Below are positions 33,174 through 42,343 of a stretch of DNA of 64,000 nucleotides, one piece after another; positions within the stretch are counted from its first letter, which is position 1, and each line of letters opens with the position of its first letter. The position numbers and the translations under genes were made by a program. The stretch is from Nocardioides luteus (GTDB lineage Bacteria > Actinomycetota > Actinomycetes > Propionibacteriales > Nocardioidaceae). The DNA is taken from assembly GCF_015752315.1 (NCBI RefSeq), contig NZ_JADOVJ010000001.1, positions 4,518,501 to 4,582,500 on the forward strand. Direction: 5' to 3'. The notes below the pieces were generated by a model. That model saw only the letters and a program-made list of their open reading frames with translations, ran no database searches and had not been told where the DNA came from.

Positions 33174-33971
33174 GTGACCACGCCTTACGAACTCGCCAAG
33201 GAAGCCGCCGCCGCGCTCGCGGAGAAGACCGGCGTCGAGAAGCATGACATCGCGCTGGTGCTGGGCTCGGGCTGGCTGCCCGCCGCCGAGGCGCTCGGCG
33301 AGGACTACACCGAGATCGACACCACCGACCTGCCCGGCTTCAGCGCCGCCGCGGTCGTCGGTCACAGCGGCAAGATCCGCTCGATCCGGTCGGCGAGCGG
33401 TCGCAACCTGCTGGTCTTCCTGAGCCGCACCCACTTCTACGAGGGCAAGGGCGTCGAGGCGGTCGTGCACCCGGTCCGCACCGCGGCCGCGGCCGGCTGC
33501 TCGACGATGGTGCTCACCAACGGCTGCGGCGGGCTCAACCCGTCCTGGTCGCCGGGCACCCCCGTGCTGATCCGCGACCACATCAACCTGACCGCGGCCT
33601 CTCCGCTGGTCGGCGCCAACTTCGTCGACCTCACCGACCTCTACTCCGCGCGCCTGCGGGGCCTCGCCAAGGAGGTGGACGCCTCCCTCGACGAGGGCGT
33701 CTACGTCCAGTTCCCCGGACCCCACTACGAGACCCCGGCCGAGGTGAAGATGGCCGGCATCATCGGCGGTGACCTCGTCGGCATGTCGACCACCCTCGAG
33801 GCGATCGCGGCCCGCGAGGCCGGGATGGAGATCCTCGGGATCTCGCTGGTCACCAACCTGGCCGCCGGCATCTCCGACCAGCCCCTCGACCACGCCGAGG
33901 TCCTCGAGGCCGGCCGCAGCGCCGCCACCCGGATGGGTGCACTTCTCGGCGACCTGTTGCCCAAGATCTGA
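33174..33971 (+). CDS. punA: Purine nucleoside phosphorylase (trimeric type)
   Basis: 265 residues, the trimeric PNP/MTAP family: VLGSGWLPAAE (phosphate loop, 30-40), TNGCGGLNPSWSPGTPVLI, GPHYETPAEVKM, and VGMSTTLEAIAAREAGMEILGISLVTN carrying the purine site. It splits (deoxy)guanosine and inosine with phosphate to base and (deoxy)ribose-1-phosphate. TAGAAT at 33162-33167 is 6 nt before the GTG start. Followed by a phosphosugar mutase that can convert the product to the 5-phosphate, and deoC farther on. Confidence 0.95.
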   Translation: MTTPYELAKEAAAALAEKTGVEKHDIALVLGSGWLPAAEALGEDYTEIDTTDLPGFSAAAVVGHSGKIRSIRSASGRNLLVFLSRTHFYEGKGVEAVVHPVRTAAAAGCSTMVLTNGCGGLNPSWSPGTPVLIRDHINLTAASPLVGANFVDLTDLYSARLRGLAKEVDASLDEGVYVQFPGPHYETPAEVKMAGIIGGDLVGMSTTLEAIAAREAGMEILGISLVTNLAAGISDQPLDHAEVLEAGRSAATRMGALLGDLLPKI

Positions 33972-34005
33972 GCCTCCGGGCACCCGATGACCTAGGGTCT
34001 GGTCC

Positions 34006-35655
34006 ATGGTCCCCACCGATCAGTCCGCGCTCGTCGTCCAGGCCAGGGAATGGCTCGCCGACGACCCCGACGCCCAGACCCGGGCGGAGCTCGAGAGCCT
34101 GCTGTCCTCCTCCGACCCGAGCGCGGTCGCCGAGCTGGCCGACAGGTTCTCCGGCATGCTCCAGTTCGGGACCGCCGGGCTGCGCGGCGCGCTCGGAGCC
34201 GGTCCCAACCGGATGAACCGCGTGGTCGTGATCAAGGCCGCCGCGGGGCTGGCCCGCTACCTGCTCGCCACCGGCGCGCAGGGACCGGTGGTGATCGGCT
34301 ACGACGCCCGGCACAACTCCGACGTCTTCGCCCAGGACACCGCCCAGGTGATGACCGGGGCGGGCCTGCAGGCGCTGGTGATGCCGCGCTCGCTGCCGAC
34401 CCCGGTGCTGGCCTACGCGGTCAAGGCCCTGAACGCGAGCGCCGGCGTGATGGTCACTGCCAGCCACAACCCGCCCCAGGACAACGGCTACAAGGTCTAC
34501 CTCGGTGACGGGTCGCAGATCGTGCCGCCGGCCGACGTCGAGATCGCGAAGCGGATCGCGGCGGTCGACAAGGTGAGCTCGGTGCCACAGGGACCGGCCG
34601 GGCAGACGATCAGCGAGGACCTGGTCGACAGCTACCTCGACACGGTCGTCGGGCTACTCGAGGAGGGCGGCCCGCGCGACCTCAAAACGGTCTACACGCC
34701 GCTGCACGGCGTCGGCGGCGACCTGGTGCAGCTGGCGATGAAGTTCGCCGGCTTCCCCGACCCGGTCGTGGTCAAGGAGCAGGAACGGCCCGACCCCGAC
34801 TTCCCGACCGTCGCCTTCCCCAACCCCGAGGAGCCGGGCGCGATGGACCGGGCGATGGCGCTGGCCGGCAAGAAGGGCGCCGACCTGGTCATCGCCAACG
34901 ACCCCGACGCCGACCGCTGCGCCGCCGCGATCCCGGTCGGCAAGAAGTGGCGGATGCTGACCGGTGACGAGGTCGGCGCCCTGCTGGCGACCCACCTGAT
35001 CCGCAAGGGCGTGACCGGGACGTACGCCGCCTCGATCGTCTCCTCCTCGCTGCTCGGCAAGATCGCCGCGGCCGCCGGGCAGGCCTACTCCGAGACGCTC
35101 ACCGGCTTCAAGTGGATCTCCCGCGCGCCGGGGCTCGCCTTCGGCTACGAGGAGGCGCTGGGCTACTGCGTCGACCCCGAGCACGTACGCGACAAGGACG
35201 GCATCTCGGCGCTGCTGCTCCTGTGCGAGCTGGCGGCGTCGCTGAAGGCGGAGGGGCGCGGCCTGGCCGACCTGCTCGACGACCTCGCGGTCGAGCACGG
35301 CCTGCACGCCACCAGCCAGCTCTCCGTACGGCTCGAGGACCCGGCCCAGATCGCCGCCGCGATGCAGCGGCTCCGCGAACGCCCGGTGACCGCCCTGGCC
35401 GGGGCCGCCGTGCAGCAGCTCGACGACCTCACCACCGGCATCGGCGGCCTGCCGCCGACCGACGGCATCCGCTACCAGCTCGCCGGCGGGTCGCGGGTGA
35501 TTGTGCGGCCCAGCGGCACCGAGCCCAAGATCAAGTGCTACCTCGAGGTCGTGCAGCCGGTCGCGGACGCGTCCGCGCTCGCCGACGCCCGAGCCGACGC
35601 CGAGATCGCGCTCGGGGCGCTCAAGGTCGACATCCGCGCCGCCCTCGGCGTCTAG
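34006..35655 (+). CDS. pmmB: Phosphoglucomutase/phosphopentomutase-like enzyme (PmmB type)
   Basis: 549-residue alpha-D-phosphohexomutase. N-terminal [18 protein letters not shown], phosphoserine loop [17 protein letters not shown] (about residue 146-162), Mg loop DPDADRC (about 302), sugar loop [20 protein letters not shown], phosphate loop [15 protein letters not shown]. Members with this domain order placed next to PNP probably convert ribose-1-phosphate and deoxyribose-1-phosphate to 5-phosphates, but glucose-phosphate activity is equally likely. TAGGGT at 33993-33998, 7 nt before the ATG. The stop is followed 20 bp later by a convergent gene. Confidence 0.92.
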   Translation: MVPTDQSALVVQAREWLADDPDAQTRAELESLLSSSDPSAVAELADRFSGMLQFGTAGLRGALGAGPNRMNRVVVIKAAAGLARYLLATGAQGPVVIGYDARHNSDVFAQDTAQVMTGAGLQALVMPRSLPTPVLAYAVKALNASAGVMVTASHNPPQDNGYKVYLGDGSQIVPPADVEIAKRIAAVDKVSSVPQGPAGQTISEDLVDSYLDTVVGLLEEGGPRDLKTVYTPLHGVGGDLVQLAMKFAGFPDPVVVKEQERPDPDFPTVAFPNPEEPGAMDRAMALAGKKGADLVIANDPDADRCAAAIPVGKKWRMLTGDEVGALLATHLIRKGVTGTYAASIVSSSLLGKIAAAAGQAYSETLTGFKWISRAPGLAFGYEEALGYCVDPEHVRDKDGISALLLLCELAASLKAEGRGLADLLDDLAVEHGLHATSQLSVRLEDPAQIAAAMQRLRERPVTALAGAAVQQLDDLTTGIGGLPPTDGIRYQLAGGSRVIVRPSGTEPKIKCYLEVVQPVADASALADARADAEIALGALKVDIRAALGV

Positions 35656-35675
35656 AGCCGGACTACCCCGATCGC

Positions 35676-36245
35676 TCAGAGCACGAGCAGGACGACGAAC
35701 ACGACGGCCACCGCGAGCGTGACCGCGATCAGCGGCCAGTCCCAGCTGCGGCGTACGTCCTCGGCGAGCGCGAACTGCTCGTCGGAGTCCCGCTTGATCC
35801 GGAGCCGGTCGCGGGCGTCCTGGGCCAGCGCGTTGAGGCGGTCCTCGATGAAGTCGACGTGGTTGCTGAGCGGCTTGTGCTCGCGCTTGGAGCCCTTGAC
35901 CGCCTCGCGCATCGGACGCCCGACGGCACCGCTGACGTAGGTGCGGCCGCCGGCGTAGGCACCGAGGGTGCGGCCGACCGAGACGCTCTCCAGAGCGGCC
36001 ATCGGGAAGCGCACCGTGGAGTAGAGGTGGTTGAGCACGAAGTCGCCCTGGCTGACCCCGACCTTGGTGCGGATGAAGGCGGCGTACGCCACCAGCACGA
36101 AGAGCACGCCGCCGGCCGTCGTCTCGGGGTGCCAGCCGGTGACCGCGTCGACCACGATGACCACGATCGCGGCTCCTGCGGAGAGGAAACCCCATGCGGT
36201 GCTGCTGGAGTTGCGGAACCACTCCTCGGGCTGATCGTCATTCAC
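35676..36245 (-). CDS. Hypothetical two-helix membrane protein
   Basis: 189 residues, not recognised. Two N-terminal hydrophobic helices ([18 protein letters not shown] and [14 protein letters not shown]), a soluble charged region of about 100 residues ([37 protein letters not shown], coiled-coil-like), and a C-terminal helix ([20 protein letters not shown]). GTG at 36245 is supported by TAATGT ending 7 nt upstream. Lies convergently between pmmB and divergently from deoC. Confidence 0.78.
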   Translation of the reverse strand: MNDDQPEEWFRNSSSTAWGFLSAGAAIVVIVVDAVTGWHPETTAGGVLFVLVAYAAFIRTKVGVSQGDFVLNHLYSTVRFPMAALESVSVGRTLGAYAGGRTYVSGAVGRPMREAVKGSKREHKPLSNHVDFIEDRLNALAQDARDRLRIKRDSDEQFALAEDVRRSWDWPLIAVTLAVAVVFVVLLVL

Positions 36246-36290
36246 GGCGCAAACATTAGCCCGCGACCCGAGAATGCCTATGCTGAGGCC

Positions 36291-36968
36291 GTGCCTACCT
36301 CCACAGAGATCGCCAAGCTGATCGACCACACCCTCCTCAAGCCCGAGGCGACGCACGCCGACGTCGAGGCGCTGATCGTGGAGGCCGCCGAGCTCGGCAC
36401 CTACTCCGTGTGTGTCTCGCCCTCGATGCTGCCGGTCACCGCGCCGGCCGAGCTGAAGCTCGCCGTCGTGTGCGGCTTCCCGAGCGGCAAGCACATCTCC
36501 TCGGTCAAGGCCGCCGAGGCCGCGGCCGCCGTCGAGGCCGGCGCCGACGAGATCGACATGGTCATCGACATCGGTGCCGCCAAGGAGAAGCGCTACGCCG
36601 ACGTGGAGGCCGACATCGCCGCCGTCCGCGCCGCGGTTCCGGCCCCGACGGTGCTGAAGGTGATCATCGAGTCCGCCGCGCTGGAGGACGACGAGATCAT
36701 CGGCACCTGCCAGGCCGCCGTCCGCGCCGGTGCGGACTTCGTGAAGACCTCCACCGGCTTCCACCCCGCCGGCGGCGCCACCGTCCACGCGGTGGAGCTG
36801 ATGCGCAAGACCGTCGGCCCCGACATCGGCGTCAAGGCCTCGGGCGGCGTCCGCACCATGGAGCAGGCCGAGCAGATGATCGCCGCCGGCGCCAACCGGC
36901 TCGGCGTCTCGGGTTCGCGCGCCCTGCTCGCCGGGGCGCCGGGGGCGGGTTCCGGCGCCGGCTACTGA
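36291..36968 (+). CDS. deoC: Deoxyribose-phosphate aldolase
   Basis: 225-residue class I aldolase that cleaves 2-deoxyribose-5-phosphate to acetaldehyde and glyceraldehyde-3-phosphate. Catalytic lysines are visible: Schiff-base Lys in [10 protein letters not shown] and the second Lys in [10 protein letters not shown], with EIDMVIDIG for the Asp relay. TATGCT at 36279-36284 lies 6 nt before the GTG start. The downstream step for thymidine phosphorylase (deoA) and PNP products in this window. The C terminus ends [11 protein letters not shown], a short Gly-rich extension. Confidence 0.96.
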   Translation: MPTSTEIAKLIDHTLLKPEATHADVEALIVEAAELGTYSVCVSPSMLPVTAPAELKLAVVCGFPSGKHISSVKAAEAAAAVEAGADEIDMVIDIGAAKEKRYADVEADIAAVRAAVPAPTVLKVIIESAALEDDEIIGTCQAAVRAGADFVKTSTGFHPAGGATVHAVELMRKTVGPDIGVKASGGVRTMEQAEQMIAAGANRLGVSGSRALLAGAPGAGSGAGY

Positions 36969-37012
36969 GTCCCGGCTACTGACTTTCGCGCACTCTCGGG
37001 GAGAATGCTCCG

Positions 37013-37624
37013 GTGCGTGCTCAGGTCATCGTCCTCGCCGGCCCCTCGGGTGCCGGCAAGTCCCGTCTGGCCGAGCGGCTGGGCCTCCCGGTCCTCCGGC
37101 TGGACGACTTCTACAAGGACGGCTCCGACCCCTCGCTCCCCCGGATCACCGAGGGCCCGAACGCGGGCCTGGTCGACTGGGACCACCCCGACTCCTGGCT
37201 GCCCGCTGACGCGGTGAAGGCGATCGCGGCGCTGTGCGAGGCGGGGACCGCCGACGTACCCGTCTACGACATCGCCCACGACGGCCGCACCGGCTGGCAG
37301 GAGCTGACCCTCGGGGACGAGCCGTTCTTCGTCGCCGAGGGGATCTTCGCCCAGGACATCGTGGCCGAGTGCCGCGACGCCGGACTGCTGGCTGCTGCCT
37401 ACTGCGTCACCCAGTCGCCGACGGTGACCTTCTGGCGCCGGCTCACCCGCGACCTGCGCGAGCGCCGCAAACCACCGTTCGTCCTGGTCAGGCGTGGCCT
37501 GGCGCTGATGCGCGCGCAGCCGCGGGTAGTCGCGGACGCGGTCGCCAAGGGCTGCACCGCGGTCTACCCGAAGCACGGCTACGTCGCGGTCCAGCAGCTC
37601 ACAAGGCGGCGTACGCGTCCTTGA
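37013..37624 (+). CDS. udk: Uridine-kinase-like P-loop protein
   Basis: 203 residues. Walker [17 protein letters not shown] at 8-23, [11 protein letters not shown] with the substrate-binding Asp, and a C-terminal [17 protein letters not shown] helix. It resembles uridine kinases and related nucleoside kinases, but the central region differs, so uridine specificity is uncertain. GTG start at 37013 with a near-consensus -10 (GAGAAT) about 6 nt upstream. Its last 26 bp overlap the convergent adenosine deaminase gene. Confidence 0.8.
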   Translation: MRAQVIVLAGPSGAGKSRLAERLGLPVLRLDDFYKDGSDPSLPRITEGPNAGLVDWDHPDSWLPADAVKAIAALCEAGTADVPVYDIAHDGRTGWQELTLGDEPFFVAEGIFAQDIVAECRDAGLLAAAYCVTQSPTVTFWRRLTRDLRERRKPPFVLVRRGLALMRAQPRVVADAVAKGCTAVYPKHGYVAVQQLTRRRTRP

Positions 37625-38678
37625 TCTCGTGGATCAGGTCGACCCGCTCGTCGTAGGGGATGAACGCGGACTTCATCGCGTTGGTCGTCAGCCGCTGGAG
37701 CTCGGGCAGGCCCCAGCCGAAGGCCTCCACGATCCCGGCCATCTCCGCCGACATCGACGTGCGTGACATCAGCCGGTTGTCGGTGTTGATCGTGACCCGG
37801 AAGCCGAGGTCGTAGAGCAGCCCGATGGGGTGCTCGGCGATCGACTTCACGGCCCCGGTCTGGATGTTGGAGCGCGGGCAGAGCTCGAGCGGGATCCGCC
37901 GGTCCCGGACGTAGGCAGCGAGCCGGCCGAGCCGCGGCGCCTCACCCTCCTCGACCGTGATGTCCTCCACGATGCGTACGCCGTGACCGAGCCGGTCGCA
38001 GCCGCAGGGGTGGACGGCCTCCCAGATCGAGGGAAGTCCGAAGCCCTCGCCGGCGTGGATGGTGAAGCGCATGTTCTCCGCGGCCAGGTGCTCGAACGCG
38101 GCCAGGAACCGGCTCGGCGGGAAGCCCTTCTCCGGCCCGGCGATGTCGAACCCGGCGACCCCGCGGTCGCGCCACGCCACCGCGAGGTCGGCGATCTCGG
38201 TGGCGTGGGCCGCCTGCCGCATGGCGGTCAGCAGCTGGCGTACGACGATCTTCTTCCCGGTCGCCGCGACGGCCGCCATGCCCTCGTCGAACCCGGCCTG
38301 GACGGCGGCGACGACCTCGTCCGGCTCGTGGCCGTTGGCCAGGTGGAGCTCGGGCGCCCAGCGGACCTCGGCGTAGACGACCCCGTCCTCGGCCAGGTCC
38401 TCGACGCACTCACGGGCCACCCGCGTCAGCGCCGGCAGGGTCTGCATGACCGCGAGCGTGTGCGCGAACGTGTCGAGGTAGCGCTCCAGCGAGCCCGAGT
38501 CCGCGCTGGTCACGAACCATTCCTCCAGCGCGACCGGATCGTCCTGGGTCCCCTCGGGAAGCTCGTGGCCCACCTCGGCGGCGAGCTCGATGAGGGTCGA
38601 GGGACGTACGCCACCGTCGAGGTGGTCGTGGAGCAGCACCTTCGGCGCGGCCTTGATCTGCATGTCGGACGGTTTCAT
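37599..38678 (-). CDS. add: Adenosine deaminase
   Basis: 359-residue zinc enzyme converting adenosine and deoxyadenosine to inosine forms. Zn ligands His17 and His19 (LHDHLDGG), HAGEGFG with the catalytic Glu, the His of GCDRLGHG and the Asp of [13 protein letters not shown]; all are in order with normal spacing. Supplies inosine to the PNP gene nearby. ATG at 38678; its promoter candidate (AACAAT) ends 6 nt before. Overlaps the convergent uridine-kinase-like gene by 26 bp. Confidence 0.96.
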   Translation of the reverse strand: MKPSDMQIKAAPKVLLHDHLDGGVRPSTLIELAAEVGHELPEGTQDDPVALEEWFVTSADSGSLERYLDTFAHTLAVMQTLPALTRVARECVEDLAEDGVVYAEVRWAPELHLANGHEPDEVVAAVQAGFDEGMAAVAATGKKIVVRQLLTAMRQAAHATEIADLAVAWRDRGVAGFDIAGPEKGFPPSRFLAAFEHLAAENMRFTIHAGEGFGLPSIWEAVHPCGCDRLGHGVRIVEDITVEEGEAPRLGRLAAYVRDRRIPLELCPRSNIQTGAVKSIAEHPIGLLYDLGFRVTINTDNRLMSRTSMSAEMAGIVEAFGWGLPELQRLTTNAMKSAFIPYDERVDLIHEIKDAYAAL

Positions 38679-38713
38679 GGGCCTATTGTTCCCTATCGGA
38701 CTAGATTCCGGGG

Positions 38714-39169
38714 GTGCGCAAATTCACCACTCTCGAAGAAGTCTCCGACGCTGCAGGCACCGAGATCGGCACCGGCGAATGGCTCCAGGTCGACCAGGAC
38801 CGCGTCAACGCGTTCGCCGACGCCACCGGCGACCACCAGTGGATCCACGTCGACGAGGCGCGGGCCAAGGAGGGCCCGTTCGGGGGCACCATCGCCCACG
38901 GCTACCTGACGCTGTCGCTGATCCCCTACCTCGGCGTGAGCGTCTACTCGCTGGAGACCCCGGGCGCCAAGCTCAACTACGGCCTCAACAAGGTCCGGTT
39001 CCCCACGCCGGTCCTGGTCGGCTCCCGGATCCGTCCGGTCGTCTCGTTCGGCGAGGTCACCGAGCTCCCCACCGGACTCCAGCTCGTGGTGAAGACGACC
39101 ATCGAGATCGAGGGCTCCGACAAGCCCGCGTGTGTCGCGGAGTCGGTCGTGCTGCTGCTCGAGGGCTGA
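38714..39169 (+). CDS. MaoC-type hydratase domain protein
   Basis: 151-residue single hot-dog fold of the MaoC/R-specific enoyl-CoA hydratase group. Catalytic motif [14 protein letters not shown] (Asp and His of the hydratase dyad, about 36-49), with [18 protein letters not shown]. Substrate is likely a CoA thioester of unknown chain length. GTG start with TAGATT 6 nt upstream (38702-38707), a clear leaderless case. Divergent from adenosine deaminase, 35 bp apart; it is not clearly related to the nucleoside genes. Confidence 0.9.
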   Translation: MRKFTTLEEVSDAAGTEIGTGEWLQVDQDRVNAFADATGDHQWIHVDEARAKEGPFGGTIAHGYLTLSLIPYLGVSVYSLETPGAKLNYGLNKVRFPTPVLVGSRIRPVVSFGEVTELPTGLQLVVKTTIEIEGSDKPACVAESVVLLLEG

Positions 39170-39171
39170 CC

Positions 39172-40215
39172 TCAGGAGTAGTCCGCCCACAGCCTCCGGG
39201 CACTGCCGTCGACGGTCATCTCGCCGCCGTACGGCAGGACCCACTGGGGTCGGGTGTGCCCGAACGGCGGGCCGACGACGACCACCGCGTCCGGGTTGTA
39301 GCGGGCGACGGTCTCGATCGCCGCGTCCCGCTGCTCGGCGCGCTTCGCGGCCCGCTCCTCGGCGCCGGGCTTCCGCTCGAAGTCGGAGGTCGGCGGGCGC
39401 CCGACGACCACCGCGTCGATCGCCTCCAGCAGCCCACGCTCGCCCAGGGCACGCGTGATCCAGGCGAACTCCTGCGCGGGGATGAGCTCCTCGGAGGTCT
39501 CCAGCAGGAGTACGCCGCCCGCGAGCACGCCCGGGTCGGCCGGGAAGCGTCCGGCGGTGAGCACCCACTGGAGGATCTCGATGCAGCCGCCCCAGGTGCG
39601 GCCGGTCACGGTGCGGGCCGGGCCCGCCCAGGTCCACGGCTCGGTCGGCTCCCGCTCGCCGCACTCGGTCAGCGCGCGCGGGTCGTTCCAGTCGCGGCCG
39701 ATGTCCTCGGACTCCCCCGGCTCGGTGATCTCGAGCCGCTCTCCGGTGAAGAGGGCCGCCTTCAGCGAGGCCTCGTGGATCGGGTCGAGCGCCGGCCCCG
39801 GACCGAGGTGCACCTGGGTCGAGCCGCCGTGGAACGCGGCGACGCCGTTGGTCCACAGCCAGTTGAGCAGGTTGGTGTTGTCGCTGTAGCCGAGGAAGGG
39901 CTTCGGGTCCTTCCGGACCAGCTCGGGGTCGAGGTGCGGGATCACGGTGATCTGGTCCTCGCCGCCGATGGTCGCCAGCACCGCCCGGATCTCCGGGTCG
40001 GCGAACGCGGCGTTCACGTCCGCCGCGCGCTCCTGGGCCGACGCCCCGAGCTTCCGGGTCGTCGGGTACTCCACCGGCACCAGCCCGGTGACCTCGGTCA
40101 GCCGCGCCAGCGCCTGCTCGTGGATCGCTGGCCCCACCCCCGGCGCCGCGAACGAGGGTGACAGCACGGCGACCTTGTCGCCCGCGGCGGCCTTGGGTGG
40201 CTTGACGATCTCCAT
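39172..40215 (-). CDS. S66-family peptidase (LD-carboxypeptidase-like)
   Basis: 347 residues. S66 family: nucleophile Ser in LGYSDNTNLLNWLW, Glu in WGGCIEIL, and His in PPFGHTRPQWVLPYGG, giving the Ser-Glu-His triad. Such enzymes trim murein peptides or cleave microcin-type adducts; substrate not known. It is cytoplasmic, with no signal. The ATG at 40215 is used; an earlier in-frame start at 40335 would begin inside the repeat region. Convergent with the MaoC gene. Confidence 0.9.
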   Translation of the reverse strand: MEIVKPPKAAAGDKVAVLSPSFAAPGVGPAIHEQALARLTEVTGLVPVEYPTTRKLGASAQERAADVNAAFADPEIRAVLATIGGEDQITVIPHLDPELVRKDPKPFLGYSDNTNLLNWLWTNGVAAFHGGSTQVHLGPGPALDPIHEASLKAALFTGERLEITEPGESEDIGRDWNDPRALTECGEREPTEPWTWAGPARTVTGRTWGGCIEILQWVLTAGRFPADPGVLAGGVLLLETSEELIPAQEFAWITRALGERGLLEAIDAVVVGRPPTSDFERKPGAEERAAKRAEQRDAAIETVARYNPDAVVVVGPPFGHTRPQWVLPYGGEMTVDGSARRLWADYS

Positions 40216-40277
40216 GCCCGAAGTCTGGCCGTACGGCGGCTGGCGGTACCAACGGTTATCGACCGGTCGCCCTCGCT

Positions 40278-40396
40278 GGTCGAGCCGGATTCGTGAGGAA
40301 CGAACGAATCCGTGTCGAGACCAACACGGTCCCATCTAGCGCGACAGGGGACCGTGTTGGTCTCGACACCGCTCGCTGGCGCTCGCGGGCTCGACC
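40278..40396. repeat. Nested inverted-repeat element (REP/MITE-like)
   Basis: About 120 bp with three nested dyads: outer GGTCGAGCC / GGCTCGACC (40278-40286, 40388-40396), GGATTCGT / ACGAATCC (40287-40294, 40304-40311) and a perfect 22-bp pair (40312-40333 / 40348-40369) with a 14-nt loop. No coding sequence, no obvious target-site duplication. It lies between the deoA stop and the S66 gene start. Confidence 0.85.
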
Positions 40397-40409
40397 GACG
40401 GCGGGTCTG

Positions 40410-41693
40410 TCAGCCGATCCGGTCGAGGATCAGCGGCGTCGCCTCGTACGCAGCCCCGTCGCCGATCTCGTAGCCACCCTCCAGCGCGGCGAGGGCCCGG
40501 TCGAAGCGCTCCGGGGTGTCGGTGTGGAGCGTGAAGAGCGGCGCGCCGGCCGTGACCGAGTCACCCGGGCGGGCGTGCCAGGTGACCCCGGCTCCGGCCT
40601 GGACGGCGTCCTCCTTGCGCTCGCGTCCGGCACCGAGGCGCCAGGCGGCGAGGCCGACGGCCATCGCGTCGAGCCGGGTCAGCACACCGGACGAAGGCGC
40701 GGTGACCACGTGGGTCTCGCGCGCGACCGGCAGAGGTGCGGACGGGTCGCCGCCCTGGGCCGAGATCATCGCCCGCCAGGCGTCCATCGCCTTGCCGGAG
40801 GCGAGCACCTCGGCCGGATCCGGACCGGACACGCCCGCAGCCGACAGCATCTCCCGGGCGAGCGCGACGGTGAGCTCGACGACGTCGGCAGGACCACCGC
40901 CGGCGAGGACCTCGACGGACTCGGCCACCTCGATCGCGTTGCCCGCGGTCAGGCCGAGCGGCGTGGCCATGTCGGTCACGAGCGCGACCGTGTTGACCCC
41001 GGCGTCGGTGCCGAGGTCGACCATGGTGCGCGCCAGCTCCTGCGCGGAATCGAGCGTCTTCATGAAGGCACCGGCGCCGACCTTGACGTCGAGCACGAGC
41101 GCCCCGGTGCCCTCGGCGATCTTCTTGGACATGATCGAGGAGGCGATCAGCGGGATCGACTCCACGGTGCCGGTGACGTCGCGCAGCGCGTAGAGCTTGC
41201 GGTCGGCCGGGGCCAGCCCCTCACCGGCCGCGCAGATCACCGCGCCGACCGACCCGAGCTGGGCCAGCATCTCCTCGTTGGACAGCGACGCGCGCCACCC
41301 GGGGATCGACTCGAGCTTGTCGAGCGTGCCGCCGGTGTGGCCGAGCCCGCGCCCGGACAGCTGCGGCACCGCCACCCCGCACGCGGCCACCAGCGGCGCC
41401 AGCGGCAGCGTGATCTTGTCGCCCACCCCGCCGGTGGAGTGCTTGTCGGCCGTCGGCCGGTCCAGGGAGTCGAACGACATCCGCTCCCCCGACGCGATCA
41501 TCGCCGCCGTCCACCGCGCGATCTCGCGCCGCGACATCCCGTTGAGCAGGATCGCCATGTTGAGCGCCGACATCTGCTCCTCGGCCACCACCCCTCGGGT
41601 GTACGCCGCGATCATCCAGTCGATCTGCGAGTCGCTCAGCTCGCCACCGTCGCGCTTGGCGAGGATCACCTCGACCGCATCATGTTCCGCCAT
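40410..41693 (-). CDS. deoA: Thymidine phosphorylase
   Basis: 427-residue pyrimidine-nucleoside phosphorylase (thymidine + phosphate to thymine + deoxyribose-1-phosphate). Domain motifs: MAILLNGMSRREIARWTAAMI, the hinge/active site PTADKHSTGGVGDKIT (the glycine-rich phosphate loop), SGRGLGHTGGTLDKLE and KVGAGAFMKTLDSAQ. ATG at 41693 chosen because TACGCT is 6 nt upstream; an in-frame ATG nine codons earlier lacks that. Its product feeds deoC. Followed by a REP-like repeat on the 3' side. Confidence 0.96.
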   Translation of the reverse strand: MAEHDAVEVILAKRDGGELSDSQIDWMIAAYTRGVVAEEQMSALNMAILLNGMSRREIARWTAAMIASGERMSFDSLDRPTADKHSTGGVGDKITLPLAPLVAACGVAVPQLSGRGLGHTGGTLDKLESIPGWRASLSNEEMLAQLGSVGAVICAAGEGLAPADRKLYALRDVTGTVESIPLIASSIMSKKIAEGTGALVLDVKVGAGAFMKTLDSAQELARTMVDLGTDAGVNTVALVTDMATPLGLTAGNAIEVAESVEVLAGGGPADVVELTVALAREMLSAAGVSGPDPAEVLASGKAMDAWRAMISAQGGDPSAPLPVARETHVVTAPSSGVLTRLDAMAVGLAAWRLGAGRERKEDAVQAGAGVTWHARPGDSVTAGAPLFTLHTDTPERFDRALAALEGGYEIGDGAAYEATPLILDRIG

Positions 41694-41749
41694 ACGGACA
41701 GCGTAAAGCGCGACCGCCACAGCCCCCTACCGGGCGTCGCTCGCCCTCG

Positions 41750-42163
41750 TCACGCCAGCGCCTCCGGACCGAAGGCGTCGGGAAGGACCTCGGACATCGG
41801 CTTCACGCCGGAGACGGTCATCAGCAGCAGCTCGGCGCCGCCGTTCTCCCACAGGAGCTGGCGGCAGCGGCCGCACGGCATGATGACCTCGCCGGAGCCG
41901 TTGACGCAGACGACGTGGGTGAGCTTGCCGCCACCGGTCATGTGCAGCGAGGAGACCAGGCCACACTCGGCGCACAGCGTGACCCCGTAGGCCGCGTTCT
42001 CCACGTTGCACCCCTGGAGGAGGCGCCCGTCGTCGGCGATCCCGGCCACTCCGACGGAAAAGTTGGAGTAGGGCGCGTACGCATGTTTTGCGGCCTCGAC
42101 CGCCTGCGCACGCAGGCCTTCCCAGTCAAAGCCCTCTGTGGCGTACGTCTGTTTCTCGGTCAT
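41750..42163 (-). CDS. cdd: Cytidine deaminase (tetrameric type)
   Basis: 137-residue zinc enzyme converting cytidine and deoxycytidine to uridine forms. NVENAAYGVTLCAECG carries the catalytic Glu and first Cys, and PCGRC the other two, the three-cysteine pattern of the homotetrameric class; the substrate FE-type loop is YSNFSVG. TAAGGT 6 nt before the ATG. Precedes deoA on the same strand (56 bp), probably an operon. Divergent from the BMP transporter. Confidence 0.96.
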   Translation of the reverse strand: MTEKQTYATEGFDWEGLRAQAVEAAKHAYAPYSNFSVGVAGIADDGRLLQGCNVENAAYGVTLCAECGLVSSLHMTGGGKLTHVVCVNGSGEVIMPCGRCRQLLWENGGAELLLMTVSGVKPMSEVLPDAFGPEALA

Positions 42164-42289
42164 GGTTCGACCTTAAAGCCTGTCCGGACAACCGGAAGAC
42201 AAGCTACGAGGCTTAGGCTTCGTCGAGATCAAAAGTTGGTAACCGTTCGCGTAATCCCTGGCGTTGCTCGGTCATTGGGGAGAACGTTC

Positions 42290-42303
42290 GGACATGAATG
42301 TCC
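42290..42303. promoter_or_regulatory. Palindrome upstream of the nucleoside transporter
   Basis: GGACATGAATGTCC, arms of six with a GA centre, 40 bp before the transporter's first start. The 180-bp divergent region also holds GAACGTTC just before it. A binding site for a nucleoside regulator is plausible, but no regulator gene is nearby. Confidence 0.45.
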
Positions 42304-42343
42304 TTTGCGCCGTGATTTGCGGAGCAACGACCTGGAGGCACCA

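Noticed and set aside
42278..42290. LexA-type SOS box (GAACGTTC) before the nucleoside transporter
   Set aside because: The actinobacterial LexA site needs GAAC-N4-GTTC; here the arms are adjacent with no spacer.
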